Both the position numbers and the translations under genes were made by a program. From Guillardia theta CCMP2712 (Eukaryota > Cryptophyceae > Pyrenomonadales > Geminigeraceae): 40,214 bases of DNA. Where the stretch lies: the NCBI RefSeq assembly GCF_000315625.1, contig NW_005434600.1, positions 157,755 through 197,968 on the forward strand, written 5' to 3'. The notes beneath the pieces were generated by a model. The model was not told the origin of the DNA and ran no database searches. It worked only from the letters and a program-made list of their open reading frames with translations. Below, piece by piece: positions 19,193-31,263 of the stretch. Numbering within the stretch: the stretch's first letter is position 1; every line of letters starts with the position of its first letter.

Positions 19193-21847
19193 CGTCAGAC
19201 ACTTACAAGTTTTCTTTTCGTCTCCCTCTGCACCAGCTTTCTCCTTAAGAAGCTTTGAATTATGATGATTCCTTCCTCCCAAAGCCTCCAGCCCTGTTCA
19301 CATCAGCAGCAAACACAACAAACAGTCACAGCCAGCCAGCAAGCAAACATCTCTTACCTTGATTGATGATCGTATCTTCGTATCTTGTTCAACAACACCT
19401 TTGTCTGCATTCTCATCTTCTGTCGACATCTGATCTTGAGAGCAAGAAACAAGAGATGACGATGGGTAGCAGGACTCATGGGAGGAGTACTCGCTGTCGT
19501 CTGTTGTCTTCAGCAGGTCGCTGAAGTTGGAGTCGTCTTCACTCCAGGATAGCTCCTGGAGAGCAAAGGAGGAATGATCAGAGGAGTTGCAAGTAAGAGA
19601 TGAAGGAGGAGGGAGGAGGAGGAGGAGGGAGAGGAGATAGGTGACGGCAGTGAGGAGGAGGAGGAGGGAGGGGAGATAGGTGACGGCAGTGTAGGAGGAA
19701 GGGGAGGAATGGAGGACAGTAACAGGAGAGAGGTTTGTGTGCAAGGAAGGGCTATTATCGCATGCTCACATGATGGATCGCGTCTTCTAGCACCACACAC
19801 TCAGCAAGGACTGGCGCCCAAAGTTTCTTGGTGATGGCCGCAGGTGTGCTTGTTTGACAAGTCAACAACTCTTTCCCCCTTTGCCCGACAGAGCTTCTCT
19901 TGAACGTTTGCTCGGATATTACTTTGCCGTATGACCCAACAAACGTCTTGCGATCGCAAGTAGACATCGTGTTGCGAGCATGTCGAGGGGTTTGCGATGT
20001 TGTTGGTTTGACATCTTTCCCAACGCTTTCATCACTGACATCCCTCTTCCTTGCTCCTTCCATGACATGTTCTTCTTCTGTCTCTGCAACTTTGCGCATT
20101 ATTCTCTTCAAGATGCTGTCTGCTCTCTCAACAACTTCATGCGTCCTCTGCGCTTGCAGCGCAAGCCTGTTTGCGATGACGTCGTGCTGTAAAATCTCAC
20201 CATCTCCTGACTGTTTCCCCCCACCCCCCTCCTTCATCCTCGTTCTCCGTGAGCTATGTGCAAAGGCAGCACGGTCACCATGTTTTAGGATGGGAGGGTG
20301 GAGTGGCATTGTTGAGCTCGGTTGAATGTCACTTGTGGTGTTTGCAGCATGACTTTCTCTGCTGCTCATAACCAACAACACGCATCAGTGAACATCATCA
20401 GTACACGTGTTACGAATGTCCAACCTTGAAGTTTGATGACCATTTCTAGCTTTGGTTGGCAAAAAACGCGGCGTGTCCATTCTTTTCAACCTTCTTTGAG
20501 ATTTTCTTGGTTTCGGTTGCTTTCCCACAGGCCCCTTCACATCTGCCTCATCAACTTGTACTTGCCTCTGCCTCGTACTGAACGCAAGACAATTCAGAAA
20601 GCAAACAATGGATGACAGGACAGGACAGGACAGGACAAGGGAACATCAGTTATGTGAATACAAGGAACGACTCTGTGCACAGATAACATGCAGTCATGAA
20701 CCTTGCAGGAAGTTTCGATGCCTCATCTCTCTGCGAATACCAACGGAGATCAGAGAATCATCAGTCAGAAGAAATCACCCACGTTATCAACAACCTTGAG
20801 GTTCAGAGCTGAGCGCCAAGAAAGAGTTAAAGGTGCAAACATGTCAAGACACATGTCAAGACAAGCTGAACTCACCTCCTGTTGTTGGGATTCGCGTGAG
20901 GGATCGAGAAGTTGGGGGACGTTGAACAAGATTGCGATGGCTGGGTGACAGCTGACGAGCAGATTGTGGGCGAATCGAATTTTCTGCATGCTGAAAGAAA
21001 CGTGTCAAGGATGGCTTGTAAATGTCTGTGAGATGCAAGACAGAACCATGAAAAAAGAGAGCACAGCGAAGTCTGATCAAGTATAACAACAAAGGGAAAT
21101 TTGTCTCTCCTCCTCGCCTCCTCCTCCTTCCCCTCTCCTCTCCTCTCCTCTCCTCTCCTCTCCTCCTTCCCCTCTCCTCTCCTCTCGTCTCCTCTCGTCT
21201 CCTCTCCTCTCATCACTCCCACACCCACCTTGACTGGCACACCATCCTTGCTCTTGGACACCTCAACGCCTCTCTTCGCCATCTTGGGCGCAAGCACAGC
21301 CCTGCTGCTTGTCATATAACTCTGTATCAGCTCCACAACCTCCTCCACGTTGGGGAAATGGTTCTTTTCGAGCTTGCTGAAGACACTGATCGGACTAAGG
21401 AACGTCTCTCCCCTTGCGACCAGCGCCAGTTGGACTTCGAACGAGCTCCTCCTCGGATACCCTGCTGAGCAGAGCACGGGTCCGTAAGATATCCTCCGCA
21501 AGATTGCTGAAGTACAGACGGGGAGAGGGCCTGTGTTTTCAAGGACGATCACCCTTGGGAAGGAGACTTCAAGGGTCCTGGCGAGCTGGTAGCTGATCCT
21601 CTCATACAGCGCGTCCTCTCCCGAAGTATCCCGCTCGATGAACACGACGGTAGCATGCTCCTGCTCGGCCGATAGTTGCATGCCGGCGGAGAGGAGCTCA
21701 GGGGTCATGGAGGTGCAACCTCGTCATGGGCTGTAAGTTTGCGATGGTGGAAACTAAGACTGACGCCATGTCTGACATGATTTGTTGTTGTGCACCTGAG
21801 GATAGGGTTAGCTGCACCTCCTCCTGTCTCCCTTGTCCCTTCGCCAT
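17627..21847 (-). CDS. Unknown multi-exon protein with IQ motif and His/Gln-rich tract
   Basis: Thirteen exons join in phase (minus): 21847-21796, 21719-21229, 20983-20876, 20730-20702, 20577-20425, 20364-19770, 19555-19358, 19293-19207, 19071-18784, 18724-18404, 18345-18287, 18202-18106, 17851-17627, about 900 residues. The N-terminal ~250 residues form a mixed alpha/beta-looking domain (ATVVFIERDTSGEDALYE, PRVIVLENTGPLPV) that I do not recognise. A basic linker and Ser/Glu-rich regions follow. Exon 8 has IIIIQSFLRRKLVQRE, a calmodulin-type IQ motif. Exon 9 is rich in His and Gln. Exons 10-13 are helical (LSKIRSLEMLSALAQ, LREVLLAGEILVQF, SVLIEKPDVAVQL), plausibly ARM/HEAT-like. The end is uncertain: reading past 18106 would stop at 18064 instead, and the last exon may contain a further intron at GTGAGT. 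A cytoskeletal or signalling scaffold is only a guess. Confidence 0.7.
18241..18281 (+). repeat. (CGT)n/(CAT)n microsatellite in an intron
   Basis: Short CGT run passing into CATCAT repeats, within the intron between exons 18345-18287 and 18202-18106 of the IQ-motif gene. Confidence 0.8.
19143..19187 (+). repeat. (GAT)n microsatellite in an intron
   Basis: About 14 GAT units lie between the exons 19293-19207 and 19071-18784 of the IQ-motif gene, preceded by GATTTC hexamers. Confidence 0.88.
21125..21215 (+). repeat. (CTCTC)n/(TCGTC) array in an intron
   Basis: Pyrimidine pentamers (TCCTC) and CTCGT variants lie just inside the donor at 21228 of the IQ-motif gene; on its sense strand they read GAGGA. 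Confidence 0.8.
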
Positions 21848-22641
21848 GCCTGCTCTGTTTGCCTTCTCTTACTCCTTCATCCCTCTCTCCTCCTCCTCCT
21901 CCACTCCCTCACCGTCGCCATGGCCGTTGATTCCCGTTGACCTGCTGGACCCGTTCATGACTGATGGTCTGAGGGGGGATGAGGTTATGTTAGAGTCGTT
22001 TAATTAACTGAGAGTCACTACTCTGCTGGTAACCCACAACACCATCCTTGCGGCAGGCCATGGTGCTGCCACTGAACTTGTCAAGTGACAGTGAACGGAC
22101 TCCCGGATGGAACGGATCCCGTGACATGTATGGAAGTGCAGGCACAAGTTGATCATGTGGATTGGGAGAAGAGCGACATGTTGATTTGAAAGATAGAAAG
22201 ATAATACAAGAATGCCTACAGTACGCTGCGGGATGTAGACCTGCAACAGAACTTGAAGTGAATACGGTGATGATGATGATGATGGTGATGGTGATGGTGA
22301 TGGTGATGATGAACAAGAAGATGGTGGTGATGATGGTGGTGGCGGAGGAGGAGGACTCGAGATGGGCCGAGGGCGGAAGAGGAGGGGAGAGGGAGGAAGG
22401 CGAGAAAGGTAGGAGAGGTCACCGGATACTCCGCACTGGAGCTCTAGCTGACTTGTTGCTCCTCCTACATCCAGAGACTCAGCTGGAAAAAGAGATGGAT
22501 GGATGGAGGGAGGGAGGGAGGGAGGGAGGGAGGGAGGGAGGGAGGGAGGGAGGGAGGGAGGGAGGGAGGGAGGGGCTGACCTTGACCCATCATCAGCTGG
22601 AGGATTCACCTGGCCAGGCTCAGAGGTCAAACTTCTCCAGC
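21848..22641. other. Spacer between two minus-strand genes, mostly simple repeats
   Basis: Holds GAT/GGT repeats (22266-22345) and a (GGGA)n run (22500-22573). This should contain the promoter of the IQ-motif gene and the 3' UTR of the USP gene. No convincing exon was found. Confidence 0.5.
22503..22573 (+). repeat. (GGGA)n tetranucleotide array
   Basis: About 17 GGGA units, interrupted only at the start. Similar arrays occur near 15826-15860 and 25080-25110. Confidence 0.92.
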
Positions 22642-22776
22642 TCAGACTCCAGCAGAGGCAGAGCAGCTCACCACCGGCGCGTAGATGTCAAGGCGAGATC
22701 GGACTATGGGAGGCCCTCCACCGTAGATGGAGAAGAAGATGTCCCAAACCTGCGGAGATGATGATGATGATGATGC

Positions 22777-22873
<97 letters not shown>

Positions 22874-25800
22874 TTGGAGGAGGAACAGGAGCAGGAGCAG
22901 GAGGTGCAGGAAACGAGGGGAGAGGGGTGCTGAATGATGTGCAAAAGGATGAGATCAGGATAGGGTCCGGGGGTTGGAGAGGAGCTGAGAAAGGACAAGG
23001 GAATAAAAGGGAAGGGAAGGGAAGGGAAAAGAAGGGCAGGCGGGTCAACCTGTTTGTTCACTCCCCTATAGTGAGTCCCCTTGTCAAGCCCCTGAGCAGG
23101 ATGGTCAGAAAAACGTCTTCCTCCTCCTCCTCTTCTTCTCCATCTAATTCTTCTTCTGCTAAATCCTCTTACCGTCTTAGGGGTGACCCCGTCCTTCTCC
23201 AGAAGGTCTCCGTTGGATATGGGCCCCGGTACCGCCCCGAGCTGTGGAGGAGAGTAAGAAGAGCCGACGAAGAGAGAGGGAGCGGAGGAGGGAGGGAGGG
23301 AGGAAGGAAGAAGGACAGGGTCAATCAGGGGGGGGGAAGAATGGGAATAAGGCGGAAGTGACAGAACGGGGGAGGAGAGAGAGAGTGAAGGGAGGGAGTG
23401 GAAGGAGGACTGAGAAAGATTGGACGGAGGGAGGAGTCGCAGGAAGGGAGAAAACCTGATCTTGATGTACGAACGATAACCAAGATTGCAACCATTTCTT
23501 GTCAATGATGTACCAGGACTGGCCCGAAACATGTCAGGTTGTTGAAAGAGCAAAAACATCGCCAAGTGATTTCTCTTCACCTGCCCTGGCTCAATGTATG
23601 TCTTGTCATGTTCATGCACCTGAAACATCCCTTGGTCAGCCAGCACATCGCAACAGAAAATCTACAGCAGCTCTCACCAGCCTCTGCTCGTAGTCCCTTC
23701 GCTGCATCAGCTCGTATTCGTCCTTCATGCACTGACTGCATTTCTGACGCCCCAGATCGTTAGCAAGGCACCATGTTGTCAAGGCTCTTCCACCTCGATG
23801 CGGTTCAGGATGGGACCTCCCTTGTACTTTTCCAACAGCTTCTCCCACGCGGAAAGTGGAATCGGTCGGAGCTACATGCACATCACATGGCAAGCATGGT
23901 GCTCGCACCTGGACGCACCTTCTTCTCGTCCTCCTGCTTGATGTGTATCCTCTCATGACTGCACATGAACGGGTGATGGTCTATCGGCCCAGGGTGGAGC
24001 ATGTGCAGGAAACGAAGGAGCCACAGTCGCGAGATGTAGACTCGCTCCTCCTGGAGCGATCAACCATCAGGCAAGTGCGAGGTAGAGAGAGGAGGGGCGG
24101 GAAATGAAGTGAGATAGGGTTGAGGGGGGAGCGGGGGGTTGGGACGAAGGTGGGATGTAGGAGATAGGGAGACGGAGGTAGCAGGTGAAGTAGAAGACAG
24201 GAACAAGGGAGGTGCGGTATAGGGAAGTGTGGTGTGTAGAGGTAAGTAAGTAGGGAGGGAGGAAGGTGGTCAAAGGTATGTGGGGGGGTGGTCGAGAGGT
24301 TCTGCTGCTACCTGCGACTCTTCGTCCTCAATCAGTTTCTTGACATCTTCCCTCTCTTGCTCCTTCTCCTGCTCTGCTTGTCAAAATAGTCGTCGTCTCA
24401 ATATACAACTCACACCTTTGGAACCCTCAGTTTGTAGAACAGCATGTAGCCTTCGAGCTTGTGGACCTGTTCATCCTCTTACCCTACAGTGCAGAACAGG
24501 CAGCTATGTATGCAGGAAAGAGAGGAATATGAGAGAGAGGTGAAAATGAGAATAATTGAGAATGTTTCTGCAACTTACATCTGCCCCAGAGATTGTATTG
24601 ACTTGAGAATCGTTGAACTCAAACCATTTGCCGTCAGAGTTGTTTCGAATGTATGCGATATAGTGTCCTCCATGCAACGCTCCCCTTCGGAAAAGTTTCA
24701 GTAAAGGACAGCAACCCAGAAATTAGGGATGCACTCTGGCATCGATGACGAGAGAGCAAGAGAGGGAGAAGAGTGAATCGAGTGTTGGATCGGAGGGAGG
24801 GGGAGAAAGGAAGAAGGGACGAATGGGATGAAAGCAGTGGAAGAGAGAGAGAGAGAGACAGGAGAGAAGGCTGAAAAGGAAGGAAGGGAAGAGTGATCAA
24901 GGGAGATTCGGCGAACCTGTGTTCAATTACAGCAAGCAAATCATAGATTGCGTTCTCCTGTTCCTCCTTGAATTCTTCTGAGGTCTGTAAATGGCAAGTG
25001 TCAGCTCTATTGGATCCTTTAGAATGACCAAGCAGGGAGAGTATGGGGAGTGAGTGAGTGAGTGAGTGAGTGAGTGAGTGAGGGAGGGAGGGAGGGAGGG
25101 AGGGAGGGAGAGGGGGACTGAGTGAAAGGGAATAAGGTTTCAGAACCAAGAGAGACCATAGTCAGGCATGCTAGTAGGAAAGTCACCTTGATGAACGGGC
25201 GCATGTCAAGGCCCTTGATGGGGAACTGAATGTGCTCTGAGATCTTGGTTCCCATGTTGTTTCCAAACAGAGACTCGTAACGAAACCGCTTCAAGTGCAA
25301 GGTTAAAACTTCCGGCGGTTTCAGCAGAGACAACTTCTTTGTACAGTCTCGGAACTGATCGCAGTGTTCACATTTGTACTTGTCATTCCCCGTCAAGTGC
25401 TCTGGCTCATAGTACTGCAACAAACAGTCCTGCAGCGAGATGTTCACATTCGACACCGACGAGAACATGCCGATCAGGAACGACAGCCAACTGTTCTGCG
25501 CGCAGGTCACGTTCTGGTTCTCAGGTTCCTGACTCTCTGAAGCTTCCTCCGACTCCACACTCGCCCGATAGTTCTTGTGCGCGCTCAGTAACCTTTGCCG
25601 GGCCTTCTTGCTTGGGATGGAAATGCTCTGATCGAGAACCGGCTCCTCCGTCACTGATACCTTCCCGCAGTGGTTGCACTTGACCTCGCTGATCAGAACC
25701 CCAGCAAAGATGTCAAGGACGATGCTGTTGTGCAGCCTCTTCTCATGCCTGTGTGTCTCTTTACTCTTCGACTCAGCGTTCCCGTTCTCCGGCGACCTCT

Positions 25801-26446
25801 GCGACGGGCTCAGAGACCCGTTGTGGGGGTGTCCGAGCTCTCCCTTGACGTAGATGTCGTCCTTCTTCTGCACCGAGCTGCTCTTCTGTGCCTCAGAGGA
25901 GGCGTCCAGCGGCCGTTGGTGCAGGAACGGCGTTGATTCCTGTAGCTCCTCATGCAGAACGTCAAGGGTCCTGCGCAGAAACTCCTGAGCGTCCTGCTGT
26001 CCTAGCCCCCGGTAGTCCGGGTTCAAGTCGAGGACGTCGCGGACGAAGTTGTGAGGAGACGCTACCTTCAGCCCTTCATCCCACACCTGGTACACGATGT
26101 CTGCAAGGCTGTGAACCATCCTCCTCTGCGTGATCGCCCGCGAATTCCCCACCTCGAGCCGCGGGGGGATGAAGTCCGCGCAGTCGACGAAGAACCCGGC
26201 GAAGGAGGGGGTATGGACGAGCACTTGGACAGGAGCGTTCAGGTAGCACGTGTTCCCAAGGTTGGGCAGCCCGCTCAGTCCCTTGAGCGTTCTCGAGCAC
26301 CCGTTCCTCCTCCTGTCTCTCTGGTGGTTCCCAGACTGTGACCTGTCTTGCCCTGGGCTCTCAACTTCATCCTCTGAAGCATCTTCCTCCATCTCGTCGG
26401 CGGAATCTACTCTCTTGTCTCTGCTGTCAGAACGGAGTGACGACAT
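22642..26446 (-). CDS. Ubiquitin-specific protease, USP20/USP33-like, with two DUSP domains
   Basis: This is a cysteine deubiquitinase. Thirteen exons, all phase-consistent: 26446-25187, 24984-24917, 24684-24579, 24475-24416, 24371-24312, 24050-23919, 23871-23794, 23743-23678, 23619-23581, 23518-23456, 23241-23173, 23091-23050, 22749-22642; 715 residues. Catalytic features: Cys box NLGNTCYLNAPVQVL (about residues 63-77), GLGQQDAQEF, zinc-ribbon pairs CNHC and CEHC, LTLHLKRFRYES, His box GALHGGHYIAYIRN, and WFEFNDSQV with the catalytic Asp. All expected catalytic residues are present. Then come DUSP1 (YISRLWLLRF, PGPIDHHPF, YKGGPILNR) and DUSP2 (WYIIDKKWLQSWL, PGPISNGDLL, IYGGGPPIVR). USP plus two DUSPs is the USP20/33 order; the family's N-terminal ZnF-UBP was not found and may lie in unresolved exons upstream. 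The start ATG follows an in-frame TAG. Residues after DIYAP are a guess. Confidence 0.88.
22754..22871 (+). repeat. (GAT)n microsatellite, nearly 40 units
   Basis: One interruption (GCT) near 22776. It lies in the last intron of the USP gene, directly next to the acceptor at 22750-22752, so the array forms the ATC-rich polypyrimidine-poor stretch before that splice site. Confidence 0.93.
25048..25111 (+). repeat. (GAGT)n and (GGGA)n arrays
   Basis: GAGT tetramers change abruptly to GGAG tetramers. They lie in the first resolved intron of the USP gene, between exons 26446-25187 and 24984-24917. Confidence 0.9.
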
Positions 26447-26845
26447 GGACGTCTCGTGCAGCTACCGCGCGCCTTGCCCACCTTTCCAATGACCCTACCT
26501 CAGCCTAGCCGCTAATGCAACCCCAGCGCTGAAGTTGTTGCGTCCCCCCAACACGGAATGCTCATGGATCAACGGGCAGCCCTTGTGAGCTGTTCCATGC
26601 TTCAAAGCGGATGGATCGTCCATGTCAAGGATCCATCTCTCACACTCAGCGCCCATGCATCCCTGTCCGATTCCTACATAGCCAGAATTTCAGATCAGGT
26701 GACAGGCAGCATACAGGACGATCTTGCTGAGCTGTTCGAGCATGCACACACCACCCCATCATTCACGTTGAAAATCAACTAGAAATGTCTTCAAACACAT
26801 GAAGCAAACATCATTTCATCGCGGACCCTTCCTCTGCTGCCTTAC

Positions 26846-27030
26846 CCAAACCTCCATGACCTCCGCCACATTTTCCTCACAACAAACACTACAACTTCCT
26901 CTCTGTCCTCTTCACCTCCAATTCCGATACGTATCATTCACTGTGAACTTCCCTGCTTGCACAATCAATGCCTTCAATAGGTCCTGATTCCTGCACAATC
27001 CCCATGGATCCTCTTCTTCGACCTCTCTCC
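26846..27030 (-). CDS. Possible exons of an unresolved minus-strand gene or of the USP 5' part
   Basis: An open stretch ending at donor 26916 reads GLCRNQDLLKALIVQAGKF then TVNDTYRNW. It joins in phase to a 43-nt exon 26888-26846 (VCCEENVAEVMEVW) that has acceptor TTGTAG and donor GTAAGG. The peptides look protein-like, but no family is recognised. The exons point toward the USP start at 26446, yet I could not connect them in frame, so they may be a separate gene or the missing USP N-terminus. Confidence 0.3.
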
Positions 27031-27219
27031 TGCCCTCAGCTTCTTTCCCCCCTGCCTCTTGTCCTCCAGCATACGTCATACACCATCCTTTCCTCTTCAT
27101 CTTCATCCTCAATTGCACTGCCTCCTCCTCCTCCTCCTCTCTTTTCCTGCTCCCCTTCCCTTCGCCATTTTTGGCTTGCTTCTCCGCTCCTAGCCATGAA
27201 GAAGGCTGGGTACATAAAA

Positions 27220-27935
27220 GATTGGGGGTTGGGGTACTACTTTGGGGTATGGTAGGGTAGTCAAAAAGTGAGGGTGGGGTGATACCTGACAACGCAAAAG
27301 TGGGGGTGTTTGATTGAAAAAAGAAGGGTAGTGGAGATCAAAGTAACAGGAAGTATCAGGGGTGGGGTGGAGGAAGCAGGGAAACAGGGGTGTAATATTT
27401 ATTGGGTGGAGAGCAGATGGAGGGTGGTAGTTATTCAGGGGTGGACTTGGATAGGGTGGGTACTATTGGTTCCATGATAAGCCATGAGGGGTAGTTTTTT
27501 CACAGAAATGGACGGGTATAGACATTGAATTCAAGGGAAGGGTGTGAGATCCAATTTCTGGGGTCGTGAGCTCATGGGGTAGGGTCAGAAAATATTGGGT
27601 ACTCAGAATTCTATCAAATGGTGGGTACTCAAAGGTAAATCTTGGGGTACTACCACATCAAGAACTCTATCTGTGGGGGTCCCGTGTGACAAGCCAGGGG
27701 TTTAACATGGAAGGGTGCCATTTACAACTCAAGGTATAAAAAGTAGGAATTGCTCCACACCACCCACCCTATCTTGTCAGCATTTCATCCACCATGGACT
27801 CCTCCGCTCTACCCCACTGGCGGCTACACCAACCACCCACCCCTTCATGACAAGTTTTCATATCCCTCTGCAGTACCCACCTCTATTCCAGACAGTAGAT
27901 TACCTCACCAGTACCCCACCCTAGCCGAGCCTCTA
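27220..27935. repeat. Region of scattered G runs changing to C runs
   Basis: From 27220 to 27720 GGGGT, GGGTA and GGGTGG recur every 15-40 bases on plus. From about 27760 to 27930 the same strand becomes CCACCC-rich. No coding exon is apparent. The texture closely resembles 34560-35870. Confidence 0.5.
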
Positions 27936-28043
27936 CCCCCTCCACCCATCGTGAATCTGCGGGTGAATTGCAGAGCTGGACCTATCCTGACTTCATCCTA
28001 CTTTTTCAATCGTCTGAACACACTTCGTCAAAGTTTGCCCGAC

Positions 28044-31033
28044 ATGGCTGACGGCGCCGTCATGGTGCGGGAAAGGCGCAGGAGGAGGGCGGGAGACATG
28101 CTGGGGGGGGAAGCAATGGTCAAGGAGGAGGAGGAAGAAGAGGAGGAAGTGGAACGATGGCAGGTTACAACGTTGTCCTCCCGTGGAGGGCTTGTTCTCG
28201 CCTCTGCCGTGTCGTCGGCATTCATGGCAGTCGGGAGCGATCGGGACGAGCAGGTATGAGAAGCTGCGATCAGGATGGGATGGGGAGACTTTGATCTTGT
28301 TGACTGTGGACATGGAGCAGGGAGGTCTCGTCTTCGACAGCCGCGATGCTACCCACATGATCGCCATCACCACAACGCAGGATCCGTCCAACAACGACCC
28401 CAACGCGTTGGAGGTCTGGTTGAGGGATGGGAGGAGGGTGGTTCTTGGATTCTTCGATCCATGCAAACGAGACGAGTGGATGGATCTGATAGCTCAATGG
28501 TCAAATGCGACGAGAAGCAGCAAGCAGCGAGATGTTCTCCCACTGCCGAGCAGAGCTTCGTCAGGCATGACATCGGTCTGTACCCCTTGGGATCCAGCCC
28601 TTTGCACGTTGAGAGTCTTGCGCAGGATCTTGACGTGCAGGTCGAACCCAGCAAGCTGGAGAAGAATGCTGGAAGGTGCTGCAGAAGTTCTCCCGTCCTT
28701 GATGATCGTCCATGACATGTTGCGCTGAAAGGGTTGTGGAATATCCAGACGGGAGTAAATATGTGGGAGAGTTCAAGGAACTGAAACTTTTGTTCCTCTG
28801 CTGCTGAGAGTGAAGATGATGCAGGGGAGCCGTTGGCACGGGACTGGTCGGCTGACAATGAAGAACTCTGTTTATGAAGGGGAGTGGGCTGAGGGTTCGA
28901 AGCATGGTTCAGGGGTGTTGTTCTACTCTAGTGGTGACATCTACCAGGTAGTCGGACTTGCCATGCTTGCCTTGTTCGCTGTATTTGCTTGTTGTGCTGC
29001 TGAACAATGTAATGTAAAGAATGTTTTGCTCAGAATGCTCAATTTCTCACGTCAATCATGTTGTTACGATGTGCGTCATGTGTTATCTGGGGGTCTTGCT
29101 GGTTTTCTCCTCTTGTTTGTTGATGTCTGTTTGGTCAACAGGGAGATTTTCAACATGGCCATCGACATGGAGTTGGCACTTTGTATCACTTCAACGCTGA
29201 TCAAGCGTCGAGAGTTGAGTTGATGAGGCATGGGAAGGCGGAAGACGCCCGCATCGCCATGTTCTGGAGGACTCTCAAACTGATGCGCAACGGCCTTGTG
29301 CGGATGGACAGGTTGTTGGGCATGTCAGTTGATGCGATGCGAATGTAATGAGGAGGAGAAGGTATGAGGGAGAATGGAACGCAGACAAGAAACATGGGAC
29401 GGGCAACGAGTTCGAACGGTCTGACCAGGTTGGCGAAAAGGATGGTCTTGCAAGATTCTAATGCCTTTGTTTTCTCCTTCTATTTGCTGATTGTGTATGA
29501 AGTACCAAGTGGAGTATGACATGGGAAGGTTGATTTCGCGGATCAACATCAAAGATCTCAAACAGATTAACATACCCAAGGATCTCAAGTACAGGTTGCC
29601 TCTACTGCCTCTCCCCCCTCCTTTTGCCTTGTCCTGAGATGCTCCTGTTGCATCTTTCGATGGTGAAAATCTCCGGACAGCGTGGATGAGATGGCGATCC
29701 AAGAGAATGTCGCGTTCATCCCCAACCTTGTAACCTCCATCAAAGGGCTGAAACCCTTCCAATACTGGGGTAATAAGTTCCTATCCTACGAATCTCCTGG
29801 GAGACTGACAACCCCCTAGTTGTCCCAGAGCTCCCAGAAGGAATGGTCCTCGACGCTAACACCGGTACCCGCTCTTCTCTCCTCCTCGCTGCTGTGTCTC
29901 AGAGCATGCGAACAAGGCGAGATCTCGGGGGTCGGGCTGAGAGCTTGCTTGAAGTCCGAGTATGAGATCTTTGCTGGGAATGACTACGGCCAATGCAGCA
30001 CGAAGGCTCGTCCTGCCTTCACTCCTTGCCAACGGTTGACTTGAACGCAGCTAGCGATCACGGTGCTCGAGTCCGAGTGGCAGACTGGCTACCATCACAA
30101 GCTTTATGCTGACGGCTCGTCTTACGCGGGAGAATGGCTGGATGGATTGTGGCATGGCAAGGGCGAGCTGAGGTAAAGGCGCAGCAATGCAATCAGTTGC
30201 TACGAAGTTACTTTAGAGGAGAAAAGCGATTAGGAGTGGAGGCGTGGAGGAAGGGGAGGGGCGATGACGAGTGAGCATACTGCTGCTGCTGCATTGTGTG
30301 AAGGATGAGGAGGATGACTGCCTTAGGTTAGGGAGGGAAGGAGAGGTGAAGTTTTTTGGGGGGGGGGACTGAAAGGAGCAGTGGCAGGATGAACATGAGT
30401 TGAGGAAGGAAGAGAAATAAAGGAGAAGCGATCAGAATGAGGACGAGAAGGAGCAGGAGGACAAGGACTAGAAAGAGGATCAGGACAAGGGCGAGGAAGT
30501 GGAGAAGAGGAGGAGCTCAAGATAAAGGCATTACAGGTACGCGGATGGCAAAAGTTTTACAGGAGAGTTTCATGAGGGACAGCGACATGGCAGAGGTCTG
30601 CTCAAGGATCTCGATGGATGGTACTTCTGCGCTCTGCTCTGCTCTGCCCTGCTCTGCTCGGCTCGGCTCGGCTCGGCTCCGCTCTGCGCTTCTCTGCCTC
30701 TCTCCCACCCCTCCATCCCTCTGCATTTCTCCATCTCTTCCCTTCTCTTTCATTCCATACAAACCCGATCCTCCCTCCCTCCCTATCTCGTCCCCTCTCC
30801 CAGTCCACTGATCTACCTCCTCTCAGCTTCTACGAAGGAGAGTATGCCAGGGGCAAGCGCCATGGCTGGGGCAGAACCCTCTACATCACAGGCCATCTGT
30901 ATGAGGTGAGCGCGGTGAACCTGCCGCTAGTTGTCGTCACGTGCTGGAGCAGGGAGAGTGGAGCCAAGACAAGCGGGCCGGCCGGGGGGTGATGTACGAC
31001 CCGGACGGAACTCGCCATGATATCAGGCCCTGA
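28044..31033 (+). CDS. PH-like domain plus MORN-repeat protein
   Basis: MORN repeats bind membranes or scaffold cortical and flagellar structures. Fifteen exons give 532 residues in phase: 28044-28163, 28231-28575, 28641-28675, 28732-28777, 28825-28947, 29142-29311, 29362-29428, 29503-29594, 29681-29769, 29820-29864, 29905-30005, 30051-30172, 30537-30620, 30827-30905, 30953-31033 (TGA). Residues ~41-155 hold a PH-like domain ending in DEWMDLIAQWS. MORN units follow: YPDGSKYVGEFK, YEGEWAEGSKHGSG, GDFQHGHRHGVGTLYH and YEGEWNADKKHGTG. A non-MORN middle section (ISRINIKDLKQINIPKDLKY) separates them from a second set: YAGEWLDGLWHGKG, FTGEFHEGQRHGRG, YEGEYARGKRHGWG and GEWSQDKRAGRG. Two introns are non-canonical in this model: GA-AG at 28778 and GC-AG at 30006. 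The exon 2/3 junction is the least certain. Confidence 0.8.
30625..30685 (+). repeat. Pentanucleotide array GCTCT/GCTCG
   Basis: Tandem GCTCT units drift to GCTCG. They lie in the MORN gene intron directly after the donor at 30621, an arrangement like the pentamer arrays of the formin introns. Confidence 0.85.
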
Positions 31034-31263
31034 AGGAATCTTGTTGTTGGACCTCGTGGTTTTTCCGTGCCCAGGCTACAATTTCTCGGTGTCTTTTCAA
31101 ATGTTCAGAGGGACTGGACTTCCTTGTCGAATGATCAGAGGAGCTTTCTTGCAGTAGACCTTTCCTATCTCAACTAGATCGGTTCGATCACCCGCTAGAC
31201 CTTGATGCCGTCGACGAAGTCAGGAGCATGCTCCGAAGCATCTGGAAGCCAAGTCACTAGCGT

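Noticed and set aside
22503-22937. Frame with Gly-Arg-Glu repeats and polymethionine or polyaspartate
   Set aside because: GGGA and GAT microsatellites; overlaps USP intron and exon on the other strand.
23060-23080. GACTCACTATAGGGG on the minus strand, matching the core of the phage T7 promoter
   Set aside because: It lies inside a phase-consistent USP exon (23091-23050, coding THYRGVN) and the upstream TAATAC part is absent. A chance match or, less likely, vector-like coincidence.
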